Assembly: GCA_041581135.1 (NCBI GenBank)
Contig: JBFGCM010000022.1
Span: forward strand, 1 to 42,248
DNA: 42,248 nt
Source of the DNA: JBFGCM01 sp041581135
GTDB taxonomy: Bacteria; Actinomycetota; Acidimicrobiia; Spongiisociales; UBA5794
Reading direction: 5' to 3'
The notes under the pieces are model-generated. The model had not been told where the DNA came from. It worked only from the letters and a program-made list of their open reading frames with translations, and did not search any database. A program made the position numbers and the translations under genes. This document shows positions 31,200 to 38,518 of the stretch, in pieces. Within the stretch, counting starts at the first letter, position 1. Each line of letters opens with the position of its first letter.

Positions 31200-31205
31200 T
31201 AAGCT
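31200..31205 (+). promoter_or_regulatory. possible -10 box TAAGCT for the formate-THF ligase gene
   Basis: TAAGCT lies 36 bp before the ATG at 31242. The short leader would carry the ribosome site GAGGAG, 6 nt before the start. There is no clear -35. Confidence 0.3.
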
Positions 31206-31241
31206 CTGCCGCCGACGTCCCCCGCTCACGAGGAGCCCCCA

Positions 31242-33011
31242 ATGGCGCCCAGTACCCCCGTGCCCAGCGACCTCGACATCGCCCAGGCGGCCACGCCTCA
31301 GCCGCTCACCGAGATCGCCGCCTCACTCGGTCTCGAGCCCTCGGATCTCATCCAGTACGGACCCACGACGGCCAAGGTCCATCTCGACGTGCTCCGCCGC
31401 ATCGGCCGCCAGCCCGTCGGCAAGTACATCGACGTGACCGCCATCACTCCGACCCCACTTGGCGAGGGTAAGACCACCACCACCGTCGGCCTGGTCCAGG
31501 GCCTCGGCGTCCTCGGCCACAAAGCGGTCGCCGCCATCCGCCAGCCCTCCATGGGACCCACGTTCGGCATCAAGGGAGGCGCCGCCGGCGGCGGCTACAG
31601 CCAGGTCATCCCGATGGAGGACTTCAACCTCCACATGACCGGCGACATCCATGCCATCACCGTGGCCCACAATCTGGTCGCCGCCGCCATCGACGCCCGC
31701 TGGTACCACGAAGGGCGCATGACCGACGACCGGCTCGCCGAGCTGGGCCTCACCCACATCGGCATCGACCCGGATCGCATCCTGTGGCGACGCGTCGTCG
31801 ATGTGAACGACCGGGCCCTGCGCAACGTGATCGTGGGCCTGGGCGGCTCCGCCGACGGTCGACCTCGGGAGACGGGATTCGACATCACCGTGGCCAGCGA
31901 GCTGATGGCCATCCTGGCTCTCGTGGACGGCTCCGACTACGCCTCGGCGCTGCGCAATCTGCGGGAACGCTGTGGCCGGGTCGTCATCGGCACTAGCAAG
32001 GCCGGCACGCCCATCACGCTGGAGGACCTCGGGGTGGCCGGAGCGGTGACGGTGCTCATGAAGGACACGCTGCATCCCAACCTCATGCAGACGCTCGAAG
32101 GTCAGGCCGCCTTCGTGCACGCCGGCCCTTTCGCCAACATCGCGCATGGCAATTCGTCGATCCTGGCCGACCGGGTCGCCCTGCACCTGGCGGACTACGT
32201 CGTCACCGAGTCCGGCTTCGGGGCGGACATGGGGATGGAGAAGTTCTTCGACATCAAATGCCGCGTGTCCGGGCTCAAACCCGATTGCGTCGTGCTGGTG
32301 GCCACCGTCCGCGCCCTCAAGACTCACGGTGGCGGCCCCAAAGTGGTGGCCGGTCGCCCTCTCGACAAGGCGTACACGGAGGAGAACCTGCCGTTGCTGC
32401 GGGCCGGCGCCGCCAACCTACGTGCGCACATCGCAACCGCCCGCAGTTACGGAGTCCCGGTGGTGGTGGCCGTCAATCAGTTCGCCACCGACACGGAGGC
32501 GGAAGTCGAGCTGATCCGTGAGATCGCCACCGGTGCAGGAGCGAGCGATGCTGTGGTGAGCAACCACTGGGCCGAGGGCGGCGAAGGCGCCAAGGAGTTG
32601 GCTGAGGCCGTGGTGGCGGCGGCAGAGGAGCCGTCGACCTTCGACTACTTGTACCCGCTCAACCGCAGCATCAAGGAGAAGATCGAGACGATCGCCACAG
32701 AGGTGTACGGCGCAGACGACGTTGAGTACTCGCCCACCGCCGAGCGCCAGATTCAGGAGTACGAGCAGGCAGGGTTCGGCTACCTGCCCATCTGCATGGC
32801 CAAGACGCACCTCAGCATCAGCCACGACCCGCAGCGCAAGGGTGCGCCCTCGGGATACACCATTCCGGTGCGGGAGGTGCGGGCCTCCATCGGGGCCGGA
32901 TTCATCTATCCCCTGCTTGGAGAGATGCGCACCATGCCCGGCCTCGGCGCCACCCCGGCGTACATGAACGTCGACGTCGACGAGAACGGCAACGTCGTCG
33001 GATTGTTCTGA
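31242..33011 (+). CDS. fhs: formate-tetrahydrofolate ligase
   Basis: 589 residues, somewhat longer than the usual 555-560. The extra length includes an N-terminal stretch before L-T-E-I-A-A-S-L-G. The ATP-binding P-loop is T-P-T-P-L-G-E-G-K-T-T-T-T (70-82). Then come F-G-I-K-G-G-A-A-G-G-G-Y-S-Q-V-I-P-M-E and, at the end, M-R-T-M-P-G-L-G-A-T-P-A-Y-M-N-V-D. It makes 10-formyl-THF from formate, ATP and THF, and feeds purine and one-carbon metabolism. The ribosome site GAGGAG is well placed. It is convergent with the hydrogenase operon; the 13 bp between stops is flanked by the arms TGAGC and GCTCA, which contain both stop codons. Confidence 0.95.
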   Translation: MAPSTPVPSDLDIAQAATPQPLTEIAASLGLEPSDLIQYGPTTAKVHLDVLRRIGRQPVGKYIDVTAITPTPLGEGKTTTTVGLVQGLGVLGHKAVAAIRQPSMGPTFGIKGGAAGGGYSQVIPMEDFNLHMTGDIHAITVAHNLVAAAIDARWYHEGRMTDDRLAELGLTHIGIDPDRILWRRVVDVNDRALRNVIVGLGGSADGRPRETGFDITVASELMAILALVDGSDYASALRNLRERCGRVVIGTSKAGTPITLEDLGVAGAVTVLMKDTLHPNLMQTLEGQAAFVHAGPFANIAHGNSSILADRVALHLADYVVTESGFGADMGMEKFFDIKCRVSGLKPDCVVLVATVRALKTHGGGPKVVAGRPLDKAYTEENLPLLRAGAANLRAHIATARSYGVPVVVAVNQFATDTEAEVELIREIATGAGASDAVVSNHWAEGGEGAKELAEAVVAAAEEPSTFDYLYPLNRSIKEKIETIATEVYGADDVEYSPTAERQIQEYEQAGFGYLPICMAKTHLSISHDPQRKGAPSGYTIPVREVRASIGAGFIYPLLGEMRTMPGLGATPAYMNVDVDENGNVVGLF

Positions 33012-33024
33012 GCGCCGGGCAGGC

Positions 33025-33240
33025 TCAGTCGGCCCACAGCTCCATGGTCTGGTCGACTTCCCCCTGGGTGAGGCGACGCACCGCCAGGCCGGAGTGGGCG
33101 AGGATCCAATCGCCGGCCCCGGCTTCCGGGACCAAGACGAGGCTCACCTCGAGCTCGCGCTCGCCCCAGCGAACCGTTGCCATCGGGATGCCCTCCAGGT
33201 CGGTGACGGCGACCACCTGCCCCGGGATGGCGACGCACAC
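33025..33240 (-). CDS. hypC: hydrogenase maturation chaperone HypC
   Basis: 71 residues. It starts M-C-V-A-I-P-G-Q-V-V, the HypC/HybG signature in which the Cys next to the initiator carries the Fe(CN)2CO intermediate to the large subunit. It then has W-G-E-R-E-L-E-V-S-L-V-L-V-P-E-A and G-D-W-I-L-A-H-S-G-L-A. It starts at a GTG, 3 bp after the HypA-like gene, and is the last gene of the hydrogenase operon. HypB, HypD, HypE and HypF are not in the window. Confidence 0.92.
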   Translation of the reverse strand: MCVAIPGQVVAVTDLEGIPMATVRWGERELEVSLVLVPEAGAGDWILAHSGLAVRRLTQGEVDQTMELWAD

Positions 33241-33243
33241 GGC

Positions 33244-33489
33244 TCAACCCTCCTCGACGCGGACCGCGGTGAGCGACAAATCGACCGCATTCGGGTCGGC
33301 GATGTCGTCAGACACCACGCACCGCACGTCCACATCGACGCCGAGCGCCATCTGGAGCGCGTTGGTGATGGAAGCCGGTTGCACATGCGAGAGCGCCCCG
33401 ATCCAGACGTCGACCCCCACGAGCCGGTGACCGTCGGCGGCGTCTCGCGCCGTCCTCGCCAGGTCCTCGCCGACCCGCCGCTCATGCAC
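33244..33489 (-). CDS. HypA-like nickel-insertion protein lacking the zinc-finger half
   Basis: 81 residues from a GTG. The N-terminal M-H-E (nickel-binding His2) and V-D-V-W-I-G-A-L-S-H-V-Q-P match HypA. The usual middle segment with two C-x2-C zinc pairs is absent: the chain continues directly to V-D-V-R-C-V-V-S-D-D-I-A-D-P and ends. The length is about two thirds of normal HypA. It overlaps the protease gene by 8 bp and clearly belongs to the operon. It may be a specialised version for this hydrogenase, working with another HypA or a different zinc source. Confidence 0.7.
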   Translation of the reverse strand: MHERRVGEDLARTARDAADGHRLVGVDVWIGALSHVQPASITNALQMALGVDVDVRCVVSDDIADPNAVDLSLTAVRVEEG

Positions 33490-33922
33490 CGGCCAGCTCC
33501 TTCACTCGATGCACCACCTGCGGCAGCACCGCGGCGACGCGCTCGCTGAGACCGTGACCGAACCCCCATTGCTCCCCCTGCACACCGATGAGGGTGAGCT
33601 GCTGCGGCATCCGTCCGAGGGTCTCCGCCAGGCCGACCGCGGTGCCGACCCCGAGCGCATGGGTCGAGGCCGTGAACGGATCGGGGAGCGCCGCCTCCCC
33701 GGCGGTCCACTGAATGATCGTGCCCGGGTCTCCGGCGCCGTCGACGGCGTCGATGACCACGACCCGCTCCCAGGCTTCCCACGTGTCCATCAGCCGACCC
33801 GGGTCACCGGTGGACTCGTGGCCGGTGAGGCCGGCGGCCACGAGCGCGTCCAGCGCGACGGGCCCGACGGCGTCATCACGGCGATCCCGGTTGCCGACCC
33901 CGATCACGAGCAGGTCAGGCAC
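33482..33922 (-). CDS. hydrogenase maturation protease (HycI/HyaD family)
   Basis: 146 residues. It starts at a GTG with L-V-I-G-V-G-N-R-D-R-R-D-D-A-V-G, the family start (G-N-x-x-x-x-D-D-x-x-G), then V-V-I-D-A-V-D and I-G-V-Q-G-E-Q-W. The acidic residues bind nickel and recognise the finished large subunit, whose C-terminal tail is then cleaved. The target here is the adjacent large subunit, which ends H-F-L-K-V-E-I-D-R-A. It overlaps the large-subunit gene by 8 bp. Confidence 0.92.
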   Translation of the reverse strand: MPDLLVIGVGNRDRRDDAVGPVALDALVAAGLTGHESTGDPGRLMDTWEAWERVVVIDAVDGAGDPGTIIQWTAGEAALPDPFTASTHALGVGTAVGLAETLGRMPQQLTLIGVQGEQWGFGHGLSERVAAVLPQVVHRVKELAGA

Positions 33923-35219
33923 GGTCGATCTCCACCTTGAGGAAATGGGTGGCGCACGAGATGCATGGGTCGTAGTTGCGGATCGTCTGCTCCAGGCGCC
34001 ACGTCAATGCCTCGTCGTCGAGATGCAGGTGCTCACCCAGCACCCGGCGCACATCGGACTCGATCACGGCTTGGTTCTGCGAGGTCGGCGGCACGATGCG
34101 GGCTTCGGCGATGCGGCCCGCCTCGTCCAGCTCGTACCGGTGCCACAGGAGCCCCCTCGGTGCCTCGGTCGCGGCACTGCCGACGCCCGGTCCCGGCTCG
34201 ATGGGCACGAACGACTCCGGCGGGCGCTTGTACTCGGAGATGATCCGCAGCGCCTCCTCGGCGGCGAACACCATCTCGATGGATCGCACCACGATGCTCT
34301 GGAACGGATTGCGACACGGCATGGACAAGCCCAGCTCGGCGACCACATTGGCGGCGAGCGGCGTCAACCGGTCGGCGTTGAGGGCGAACCGGGCCAGCGG
34401 ACCCACCTTGAACATGCCGCCGGAGCGGAAGTAGGCGTGGAGTGCGTTGGAGCGCTCCTTGTGCTCCTCGACGAAGTGCTCTGGCCACTCTTCAGCCGCA
34501 ATGTCGAGACCCGACGTGGACACGATGCGTCCCTCGTTGAAGGGGTACTCGTCCGGATGGCGCAGCGACACGAAGTCGTAGTCGATCTCGATGTCCGGCA
34601 TCGGCAGCTGGGCCGTCCAGCGCGCCGTCTCGGCGGCGGCATCGCGGGCCCACTCCAGCTCCGGGACCAAGGTCTGCAACTCGTGCATCGTGGGCGCCCG
34701 GTAGAAGCCTCCGACGCGAACATTGATGGGATGCACCTCCCGCCCGCCCAGCAGCGTCACGATGGCGTTGCCGGCGCGCTTCAGGCGGAGACCCTGCTCC
34801 ACCACCTCACGATGGTCGGCGGCCATGTGCACCGCAGACTCGTAACCCAGGAAGTCCGGGGCGTGCAGCATGTACACATGCAAGCCGTGGCTCTCGAGCC
34901 ACTCCCCGCAATACAGCAGGCGCCGCAGCGTCCGCAGCTCGCCGTCGACGACTGCACGTCGGGCCCGCTCCATGGCGTGCACCGAGCTCATCTGATACGC
35001 CACGGGGCAAATGCCGCAGATGCGGGCGGTGATGTCCGGAGCGTCGGTGAAGGGCCTACCCCGCAGGAAGGCCTCGAAGAACCGCGGCGGCTCGAAGATG
35101 CCGAACTCGACGTCCTCCAACTCACCGTCGCGAACGCGTGCGTAGAGCCGGCCCTCCCCCTCGACCCGGGCGAGGTAGTCGACGCGGATCTCCCTGGTGC
35201 CGTTGCCGTCGTCACTCAT
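33915..35219 (-). CDS. [NiFe] hydrogenase large (alpha) subunit, group 3b type
   Basis: 434 residues. The nickel ligands are in R-I-C68-G-I-C71-P-V-A-Y (L1) and D-P-C419-I-S-C422-A-T-H425 (L2). Nine residues follow the His and should be removed by the adjacent protease. All four ligands are Cys; none is Sec. The length and the neighbouring beta, gamma and delta genes point to the NAD(P)-linked group 3b (Hyh/sulfhydrogenase type). Its ATG overlaps the small-subunit stop by 8 bp. It catalyses reversible H2 oxidation in the cytosol. Confidence 0.94.
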   Translation of the reverse strand: MSDDGNGTREIRVDYLARVEGEGRLYARVRDGELEDVEFGIFEPPRFFEAFLRGRPFTDAPDITARICGICPVAYQMSSVHAMERARRAVVDGELRTLRRLLYCGEWLESHGLHVYMLHAPDFLGYESAVHMAADHREVVEQGLRLKRAGNAIVTLLGGREVHPINVRVGGFYRAPTMHELQTLVPELEWARDAAAETARWTAQLPMPDIEIDYDFVSLRHPDEYPFNEGRIVSTSGLDIAAEEWPEHFVEEHKERSNALHAYFRSGGMFKVGPLARFALNADRLTPLAANVVAELGLSMPCRNPFQSIVVRSIEMVFAAEEALRIISEYKRPPESFVPIEPGPGVGSAATEAPRGLLWHRYELDEAGRIAEARIVPPTSQNQAVIESDVRRVLGEHLHLDDEALTWRLEQTIRNYDPCISCATHFLKVEIDRA

Positions 35220-36006
35220 CGTTCACTCCGTCGGCGCGCTCCGCCGCCACGTTGCCGGCGTGCCTGAATTCGTCTGCCCATGCGTTGAAGCCCCGGTAGG
35301 CGTCGACCAGCGCCCGATCGTCGGCGCCAAGGGTGCGCCACCACGCCGACAACGCCTCGGTGTTGGGGAGCTCCATCGGGCCGAAGCACCCGTAGCAACC
35401 CCGGTTGTAGGCCGGGCAGATGGCCCCGCAGCCGGCCTGGGTGACGGGGCCGAGGCACGGTGTGCCGTGGGCCACCATCACACATGGGGTGCCGCGCCGC
35501 TTGCATTCGACACACACCGAGTAGGTGGGGATGTTCGGCTGGCGGCGATGCAGGAACGCGGCCACCAGCTCGAGCAGCTGACCTTTGTCGATGGGGCAGC
35601 CGCGGAGCTCGAAGTCGACGGTGACGTGCTCGGCGATGCCGGTTGACGTGTCGAGTGTCGAGATGTACTCCGGTGTGGCATACACCAGGGAGGTGAACTC
35701 ATCGACGTCGGCCCAGTTACGCAGCGCCTGGATGCCGCCGCTGGTGGCACATGCGCCGATGGTGACGAGGAAGTCGGACTGCTCGCGGATCTCGACGATC
35801 CGCTCGGCGTCGTGGGCGGTGGTGACCGACCCCTCGACGAGTGACAGATCGTATGGACCTGCGATGACCTCACGTGAGGCTTCGAGGAAGTTGGCGATGT
35901 GGATGTTCTCGGTGATGGCGAGCAGCTCGTCCTCGAGGTCGAGCAGGCTGAGCTGGCATCCGTCGCACGAGGCGAATTTCCATACGGCGAGGAGCGGCTT
36001 GGTCAT
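35212..36006 (-). CDS. [NiFe] hydrogenase small (delta) subunit, group 3b type
   Basis: 264 residues without a Tat signal, so cytosolic. Proximal cluster ligands are in F-A-S-C-D-G-C-Q-L-S-L-L-D and G-A-C-A-T-S-G-G, with R-G-C-P-I-D-K-G. Further Cys-rich parts (V-C-V-E-C-K, G-C-G-A-I-C-P, R-G-C-Y-G-C-F-G) provide the medial and distal clusters. The missing signal peptide and this length are as in group 3 enzymes. Its ATG overlaps the flavoprotein stop (ATGA). Confidence 0.93.
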   Translation of the reverse strand: MTKPLLAVWKFASCDGCQLSLLDLEDELLAITENIHIANFLEASREVIAGPYDLSLVEGSVTTAHDAERIVEIREQSDFLVTIGACATSGGIQALRNWADVDEFTSLVYATPEYISTLDTSTGIAEHVTVDFELRGCPIDKGQLLELVAAFLHRRQPNIPTYSVCVECKRRGTPCVMVAHGTPCLGPVTQAGCGAICPAYNRGCYGCFGPMELPNTEALSAWWRTLGADDRALVDAYRGFNAWADEFRHAGNVAAERADGVNDE

Positions 36007-36845
36007 ATCTCGTTCACCGTCAACAACTCTTCGATGGCCGGGTATGGCAACACCGGACCGTCTCGGCACAGGATCTTGGGGCCGAACTGACAATGCCCGC
36101 ACCACCCCACGCCGCATTGCATGTTGCGTTCCATGGACATGTACACCCGATCGGACGCGACCTCCTGCTTGATGAGGTCCCGGGCGGAGAAGCGCATCAT
36201 GATCTCGGGACCACACACCATCGCGGTGGTCGCCGGCCCATCGAACGGGGCCCTGCCCAACAGCTTGGTCACCACGCCCACCGGTCCATGCCAATCGGCT
36301 CCGCCATGGTCCACGGTGACCTCCACCTCGCAGTCGTAGCGAGACCGCCACGCACGGAGCTCTTGGTTGTAGAGGAGGTCGATGGGGCTGCGGGCTCCGT
36401 ATAGCAACACGACACTCTCGTATCGACCCCGATGGTGCAGCAGGTGGTAGAGCACAGGCCGGAGCGGCGCCAGCCCGATACCGCCGGCCATCAGCACCAC
36501 GTCGCCGCCTTCGGCGACGCGTACGGGCCAGGGGACGCCGTAGGGTCCGCGCACGCCGACTCGATCCCCGGGCCGGAGCCGGCAGAGCGCTTGGGACACC
36601 TTGCCGACTGCCCGCACGGTGTGAGTGATCACATCGTGGTTCGCAGGGTCACCCGAGATGGAGATCGGGGCCTCGCCGATGCCGGGCGCGTACAGCATCG
36701 TGAACTGCCCCGGTTCGAATTCGAACGGCTCGGGCATCTGCAGGTCGAAGGAGACCGTGTCGGGGAGATCCTGACGCACGTCGACGACCTCCACGAGGGT
36801 CGGAACCATCGCGCCTACAGTGCCGGCGTCAGCCGCGATCGCCAT
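36003..36845 (-). CDS. hydrogenase gamma subunit: FAD/NAD(P)-binding oxidoreductase with 2Fe-2S
   Basis: 280 residues. The FAD domain has F-E-P-G-Q-F-T-M-L and R-P-G-D-R-V-G-V-R-G-P-Y-G. The NAD(P) domain has L-M-A-G-G-I-G-L-A-P-L-R-P and M-V-C-G-P-E-I-M-M. A C-terminal PyrK-like cluster motif has E-R-N-M-Q-C-G-V-G-W-C-G-H-C-Q-F-G followed by a Cys in K-I-L-C-R-D-G-P. It passes electrons between NAD(P)H and the hydrogenase. The ATG at 36845 overlaps the previous gene by 17 bp; the ATG at 36809 gives M-V-P-T-L, closer to the family start, and may be the true one. Confidence 0.9.
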   Translation of the reverse strand: MAIAADAGTVGAMVPTLVEVVDVRQDLPDTVSFDLQMPEPFEFEPGQFTMLYAPGIGEAPISISGDPANHDVITHTVRAVGKVSQALCRLRPGDRVGVRGPYGVPWPVRVAEGGDVVLMAGGIGLAPLRPVLYHLLHHRGRYESVVLLYGARSPIDLLYNQELRAWRSRYDCEVEVTVDHGGADWHGPVGVVTKLLGRAPFDGPATTAMVCGPEIMMRFSARDLIKQEVASDRVYMSMERNMQCGVGWCGHCQFGPKILCRDGPVLPYPAIEELLTVNEI

Positions 36846-37284
36846 ACACGTCCAGGAGCTGGAGTCGAGTGGCCTGGAGACGGTCGATGACGATGCGAGC
36901 GAAGCGGCGCATCAGGTCGGCGCTCAGCGCGACGTCGGCGTCAACCGCGGAACGCAACGCGATGGCATCGAATGCCAGGGTGTCCGTGGAGGTGATCGTC
37001 GTTGCGTCGAACGCCCACTGGTACGGCGGGAACAACCACGACCAGCCGAGCACGTCTCCTTGGTGCAGGGTCTGCAGGACTCGCGCATCGCGGCCATGCG
37101 GTCGCACCTGGAGAGCTACGTCGCCGTGCTCGATGATCCACCAGCTGTTGGCCGATTCGCCCTCCCGGAAGATCATCATGCCCGCGCCGAAGTGCTGGCG
37201 CGTCGCCAGCGCGTCGATCCGCTCCAGGTGCAACGGCTCCATGCCGGCAAAGAACTCGTTCTCTTCAAGTGCGAAGTCAGACAC
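36829..37284 (-). CDS. cyclic nucleotide-binding (Crp-like) domain protein in hydrogenase operon
   Basis: 151 residues, one cNMP-binding fold: F-F-A-G-M-E-P-L-H-L-E-R-I-D, then G-A-G-M-M-I-F-R-E-G-E-S-A-N-S-W-W-I-I-E-H-G-D-V-A-L, then L-H-Q-G-D-V-L-G-W-S-W-L-F-P-P. There is no C-terminal helix-turn-helix, so it is not a DNA-binding Crp/Fnr regulator but perhaps a structural or sensory part of the enzyme. Such a gene is common between the beta and gamma genes of actinobacterial group 3b operons. I chose the GTG at 37284 for the GGAGGAGG just upstream; a GTG at 37326, in a duplicated start region, is the alternative. Confidence 0.8.
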   Translation of the reverse strand: MSDFALEENEFFAGMEPLHLERIDALATRQHFGAGMMIFREGESANSWWIIEHGDVALQVRPHGRDARVLQTLHQGDVLGWSWLFPPYQWAFDATTITSTDTLAFDAIALRSAVDADVALSADLMRRFARIVIDRLQATRLQLLDVYGDRG

Positions 37285-37339
37285 CAGCCTCCTCCTCTCA
37301 CTCTGCTCGGGTGCGATGTCAGACACCTGCCACCTCCTC
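37269..37339 (-). repeat. imperfect direct repeat duplicating the start region of the cNMP-domain gene
   Basis: Two copies of about 29 bp, 42 bp apart (37269-37297 and 37311-37339), each hold a purine-rich ribosome site, a GTG and codons for V-S-D-x-A. They match at most positions. The result is two alternative in-frame starts, each with its own ribosome site. Confidence 0.6.
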
Positions 37340-38425
37340 GGCTCGAACCGCGGCCGCTTCGGCGGTGATGTCGATGCCCACAGGGCACCATGTGATGCAT
37401 CGGCCACAGCCGACGCATCCGGATTGCCCGAATTGATCCCACCAGCTCGACAGCTTGTGGGTGAGCCACTGGCGGTATCTCCCGGCCGTGCTCTCACGAA
37501 CCGGACCGCCGTGCATGTACGAGAACTCGTCGTTGAAGCATGAGTCCCACCTCCGTACCCGCACGGAGTTGTCGGCCAGGTCGGTGGTCTCCTCGAAGGT
37601 CGAGCAGAAGCACGTCGGGCACACCATGGTGCAGTTGGCGCACGCCAGGCAGCGCTCGGCGACCGCGTCCCAGCGAGGATGCTCCCTGTTGCGGGCGATG
37701 ACCTCGGGCAGGCCATCGGTGTCGAGCTGGCGACCCATCGACTCGGCGGCCATGGCGACGCGTCGGCGGGCGGCGTCCACCTGCGCCGCGGTCGCCTCCG
37801 TGGTGTCGAGCGCCTCCAGCACTGCGGCGCCACGATCGGTACCGCTCCACGCGATGAAGTGGTGGGCGGGTTCCAGCACCTCGGTGAGGGCGATGTCGAA
37901 ACCGCCCGCGGCGCCCGGTCCGGTACTCATCGACACGCAGAAGCAGGTGCCACCCGGGTCGGTGCAGTTCGCAGCGACGACGAACGTCGGCTCGCGCCGC
38001 GTCGCATAGTGCCGGTCGACGAATGCGCCCCCCATGAACACGTTGTCCTGCACGGCAATGGCCGAGATGTCGCACGCCCGCACCCCGATGAACGCCATCG
38101 GGGCCGGCGGATCCGGCTCGATGAGCACCGGCTCCCCACTCAGGGAGGCAATCGTCAACACCTCGAGAGTAGGCGGGTGGAGGTACTGCTTCCACGAATG
38201 GGGACCGACGGCGAAACCGAACAACGCATCGTCGTCGCGCGCACGGAGCCGATAGTGGCCCGGCTCGTGCTCATCGCCCCAGCCACCCGGTAGATCGGCA
38301 GCCGAGGACACGTCCCCATACACGATGGTCCCCTCCCGCATGGTGGGACCGACGACGCGAAAGCCATCGGCAGCCAGGTGGGCGAGCAGCCGGTCCAAGC
38401 CGGCAATGCTCAGCACATGCTCCAT
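37319..38425 (-). CDS. hydrogenase beta subunit: 4Fe-4S dicluster protein
   Basis: 368 residues. The N-terminal part (about 1-230) has the HydB-like Cys motifs V-R-A-C-D-I-S-A-I and N-C-T-D-P-G-G-T-C-F-C-V-S. The C-terminal ferredoxin-like part has C-L-A-C-A-N-C-T-M-V-C-P-T-C-F-C and G-C-V-G-C-G-R-C-I-T-W-C-P-V-G-I-D. It bridges electrons between the small subunit and the flavoprotein. The ATG at 38425 has GGGGA about 5 nt upstream. It is the first gene of the operon beta-cNMP-gamma-delta-alpha-protease-hypA-hypC. Confidence 0.92.
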   Translation of the reverse strand: MEHVLSIAGLDRLLAHLAADGFRVVGPTMREGTIVYGDVSSAADLPGGWGDEHEPGHYRLRARDDDALFGFAVGPHSWKQYLHPPTLEVLTIASLSGEPVLIEPDPPAPMAFIGVRACDISAIAVQDNVFMGGAFVDRHYATRREPTFVVAANCTDPGGTCFCVSMSTGPGAAGGFDIALTEVLEPAHHFIAWSGTDRGAAVLEALDTTEATAAQVDAARRRVAMAAESMGRQLDTDGLPEVIARNREHPRWDAVAERCLACANCTMVCPTCFCSTFEETTDLADNSVRVRRWDSCFNDEFSYMHGGPVRESTAGRYRQWLTHKLSSWWDQFGQSGCVGCGRCITWCPVGIDITAEAAAVRAEEVAGV

Positions 38426-38454
38426 GCGGTCCCCAACGGCTCGACTCACTGCCC

Positions 38455-38460
38455 ACGGTA
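38455..38460 (-). promoter_or_regulatory. possible -10 box TACCGT of the hydrogenase operon
   Basis: On the minus strand TACCGT lies 29 bp before the ATG at 38425. Transcription would begin near 38448 and give a leader of about 23 nt that contains the ribosome site. Confidence 0.4.
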
Positions 38461-38484
38461 CGGGTCGAGTCCGCTCTGGAAATA

Positions 38485-38505
38485 GGGCCCTTCGTCCCGG
38501 GACGA
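38485..38505 (-). promoter_or_regulatory. DosR-box-like site and 14-bp palindrome upstream of the hydrogenase operon
   Basis: GGGCC-CTTC-GTCCC (38485-38498) matches 9 of 10 core positions of the DosR box GGGAC-N4-GTCCC. Its centre is about 43 bp before the predicted transcription start, a usual activator position. The overlapping TCGTCCCGGGACGA (38492-38505) is a perfect palindrome. The site also lies 14-34 bp before the divergent DMT gene. Confidence 0.4.
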
Positions 38506-38518
38506 GCCGGCCGCCACG

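Noticed and set aside
31097..31241. Riboswitch upstream of formate-THF ligase.
   Set aside because: The leader from the likely promoter is only about 30 nt, and no conserved THF or ZTP riboswitch core was seen.
33009..33027. TGAGC...GCTCA hairpin between formate-THF ligase and hypC as a bidirectional terminator.
   Set aside because: A 5-bp stem with a 9-nt loop and no U-tract. The arms are simply the two stop codons with flanking bases.
33915..35219. Selenocysteine in the hydrogenase large subunit, as in [NiFeSe] enzymes.
   Set aside because: All four nickel ligands are encoded by Cys codons and no in-frame TGA is present.
33714..35267. 517-codon plus-strand frame opposite the hydrogenase large subunit.
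   Set aside because: Antisense shadow; the minus strand carries all catalytic motifs of the large subunit and of the protease.
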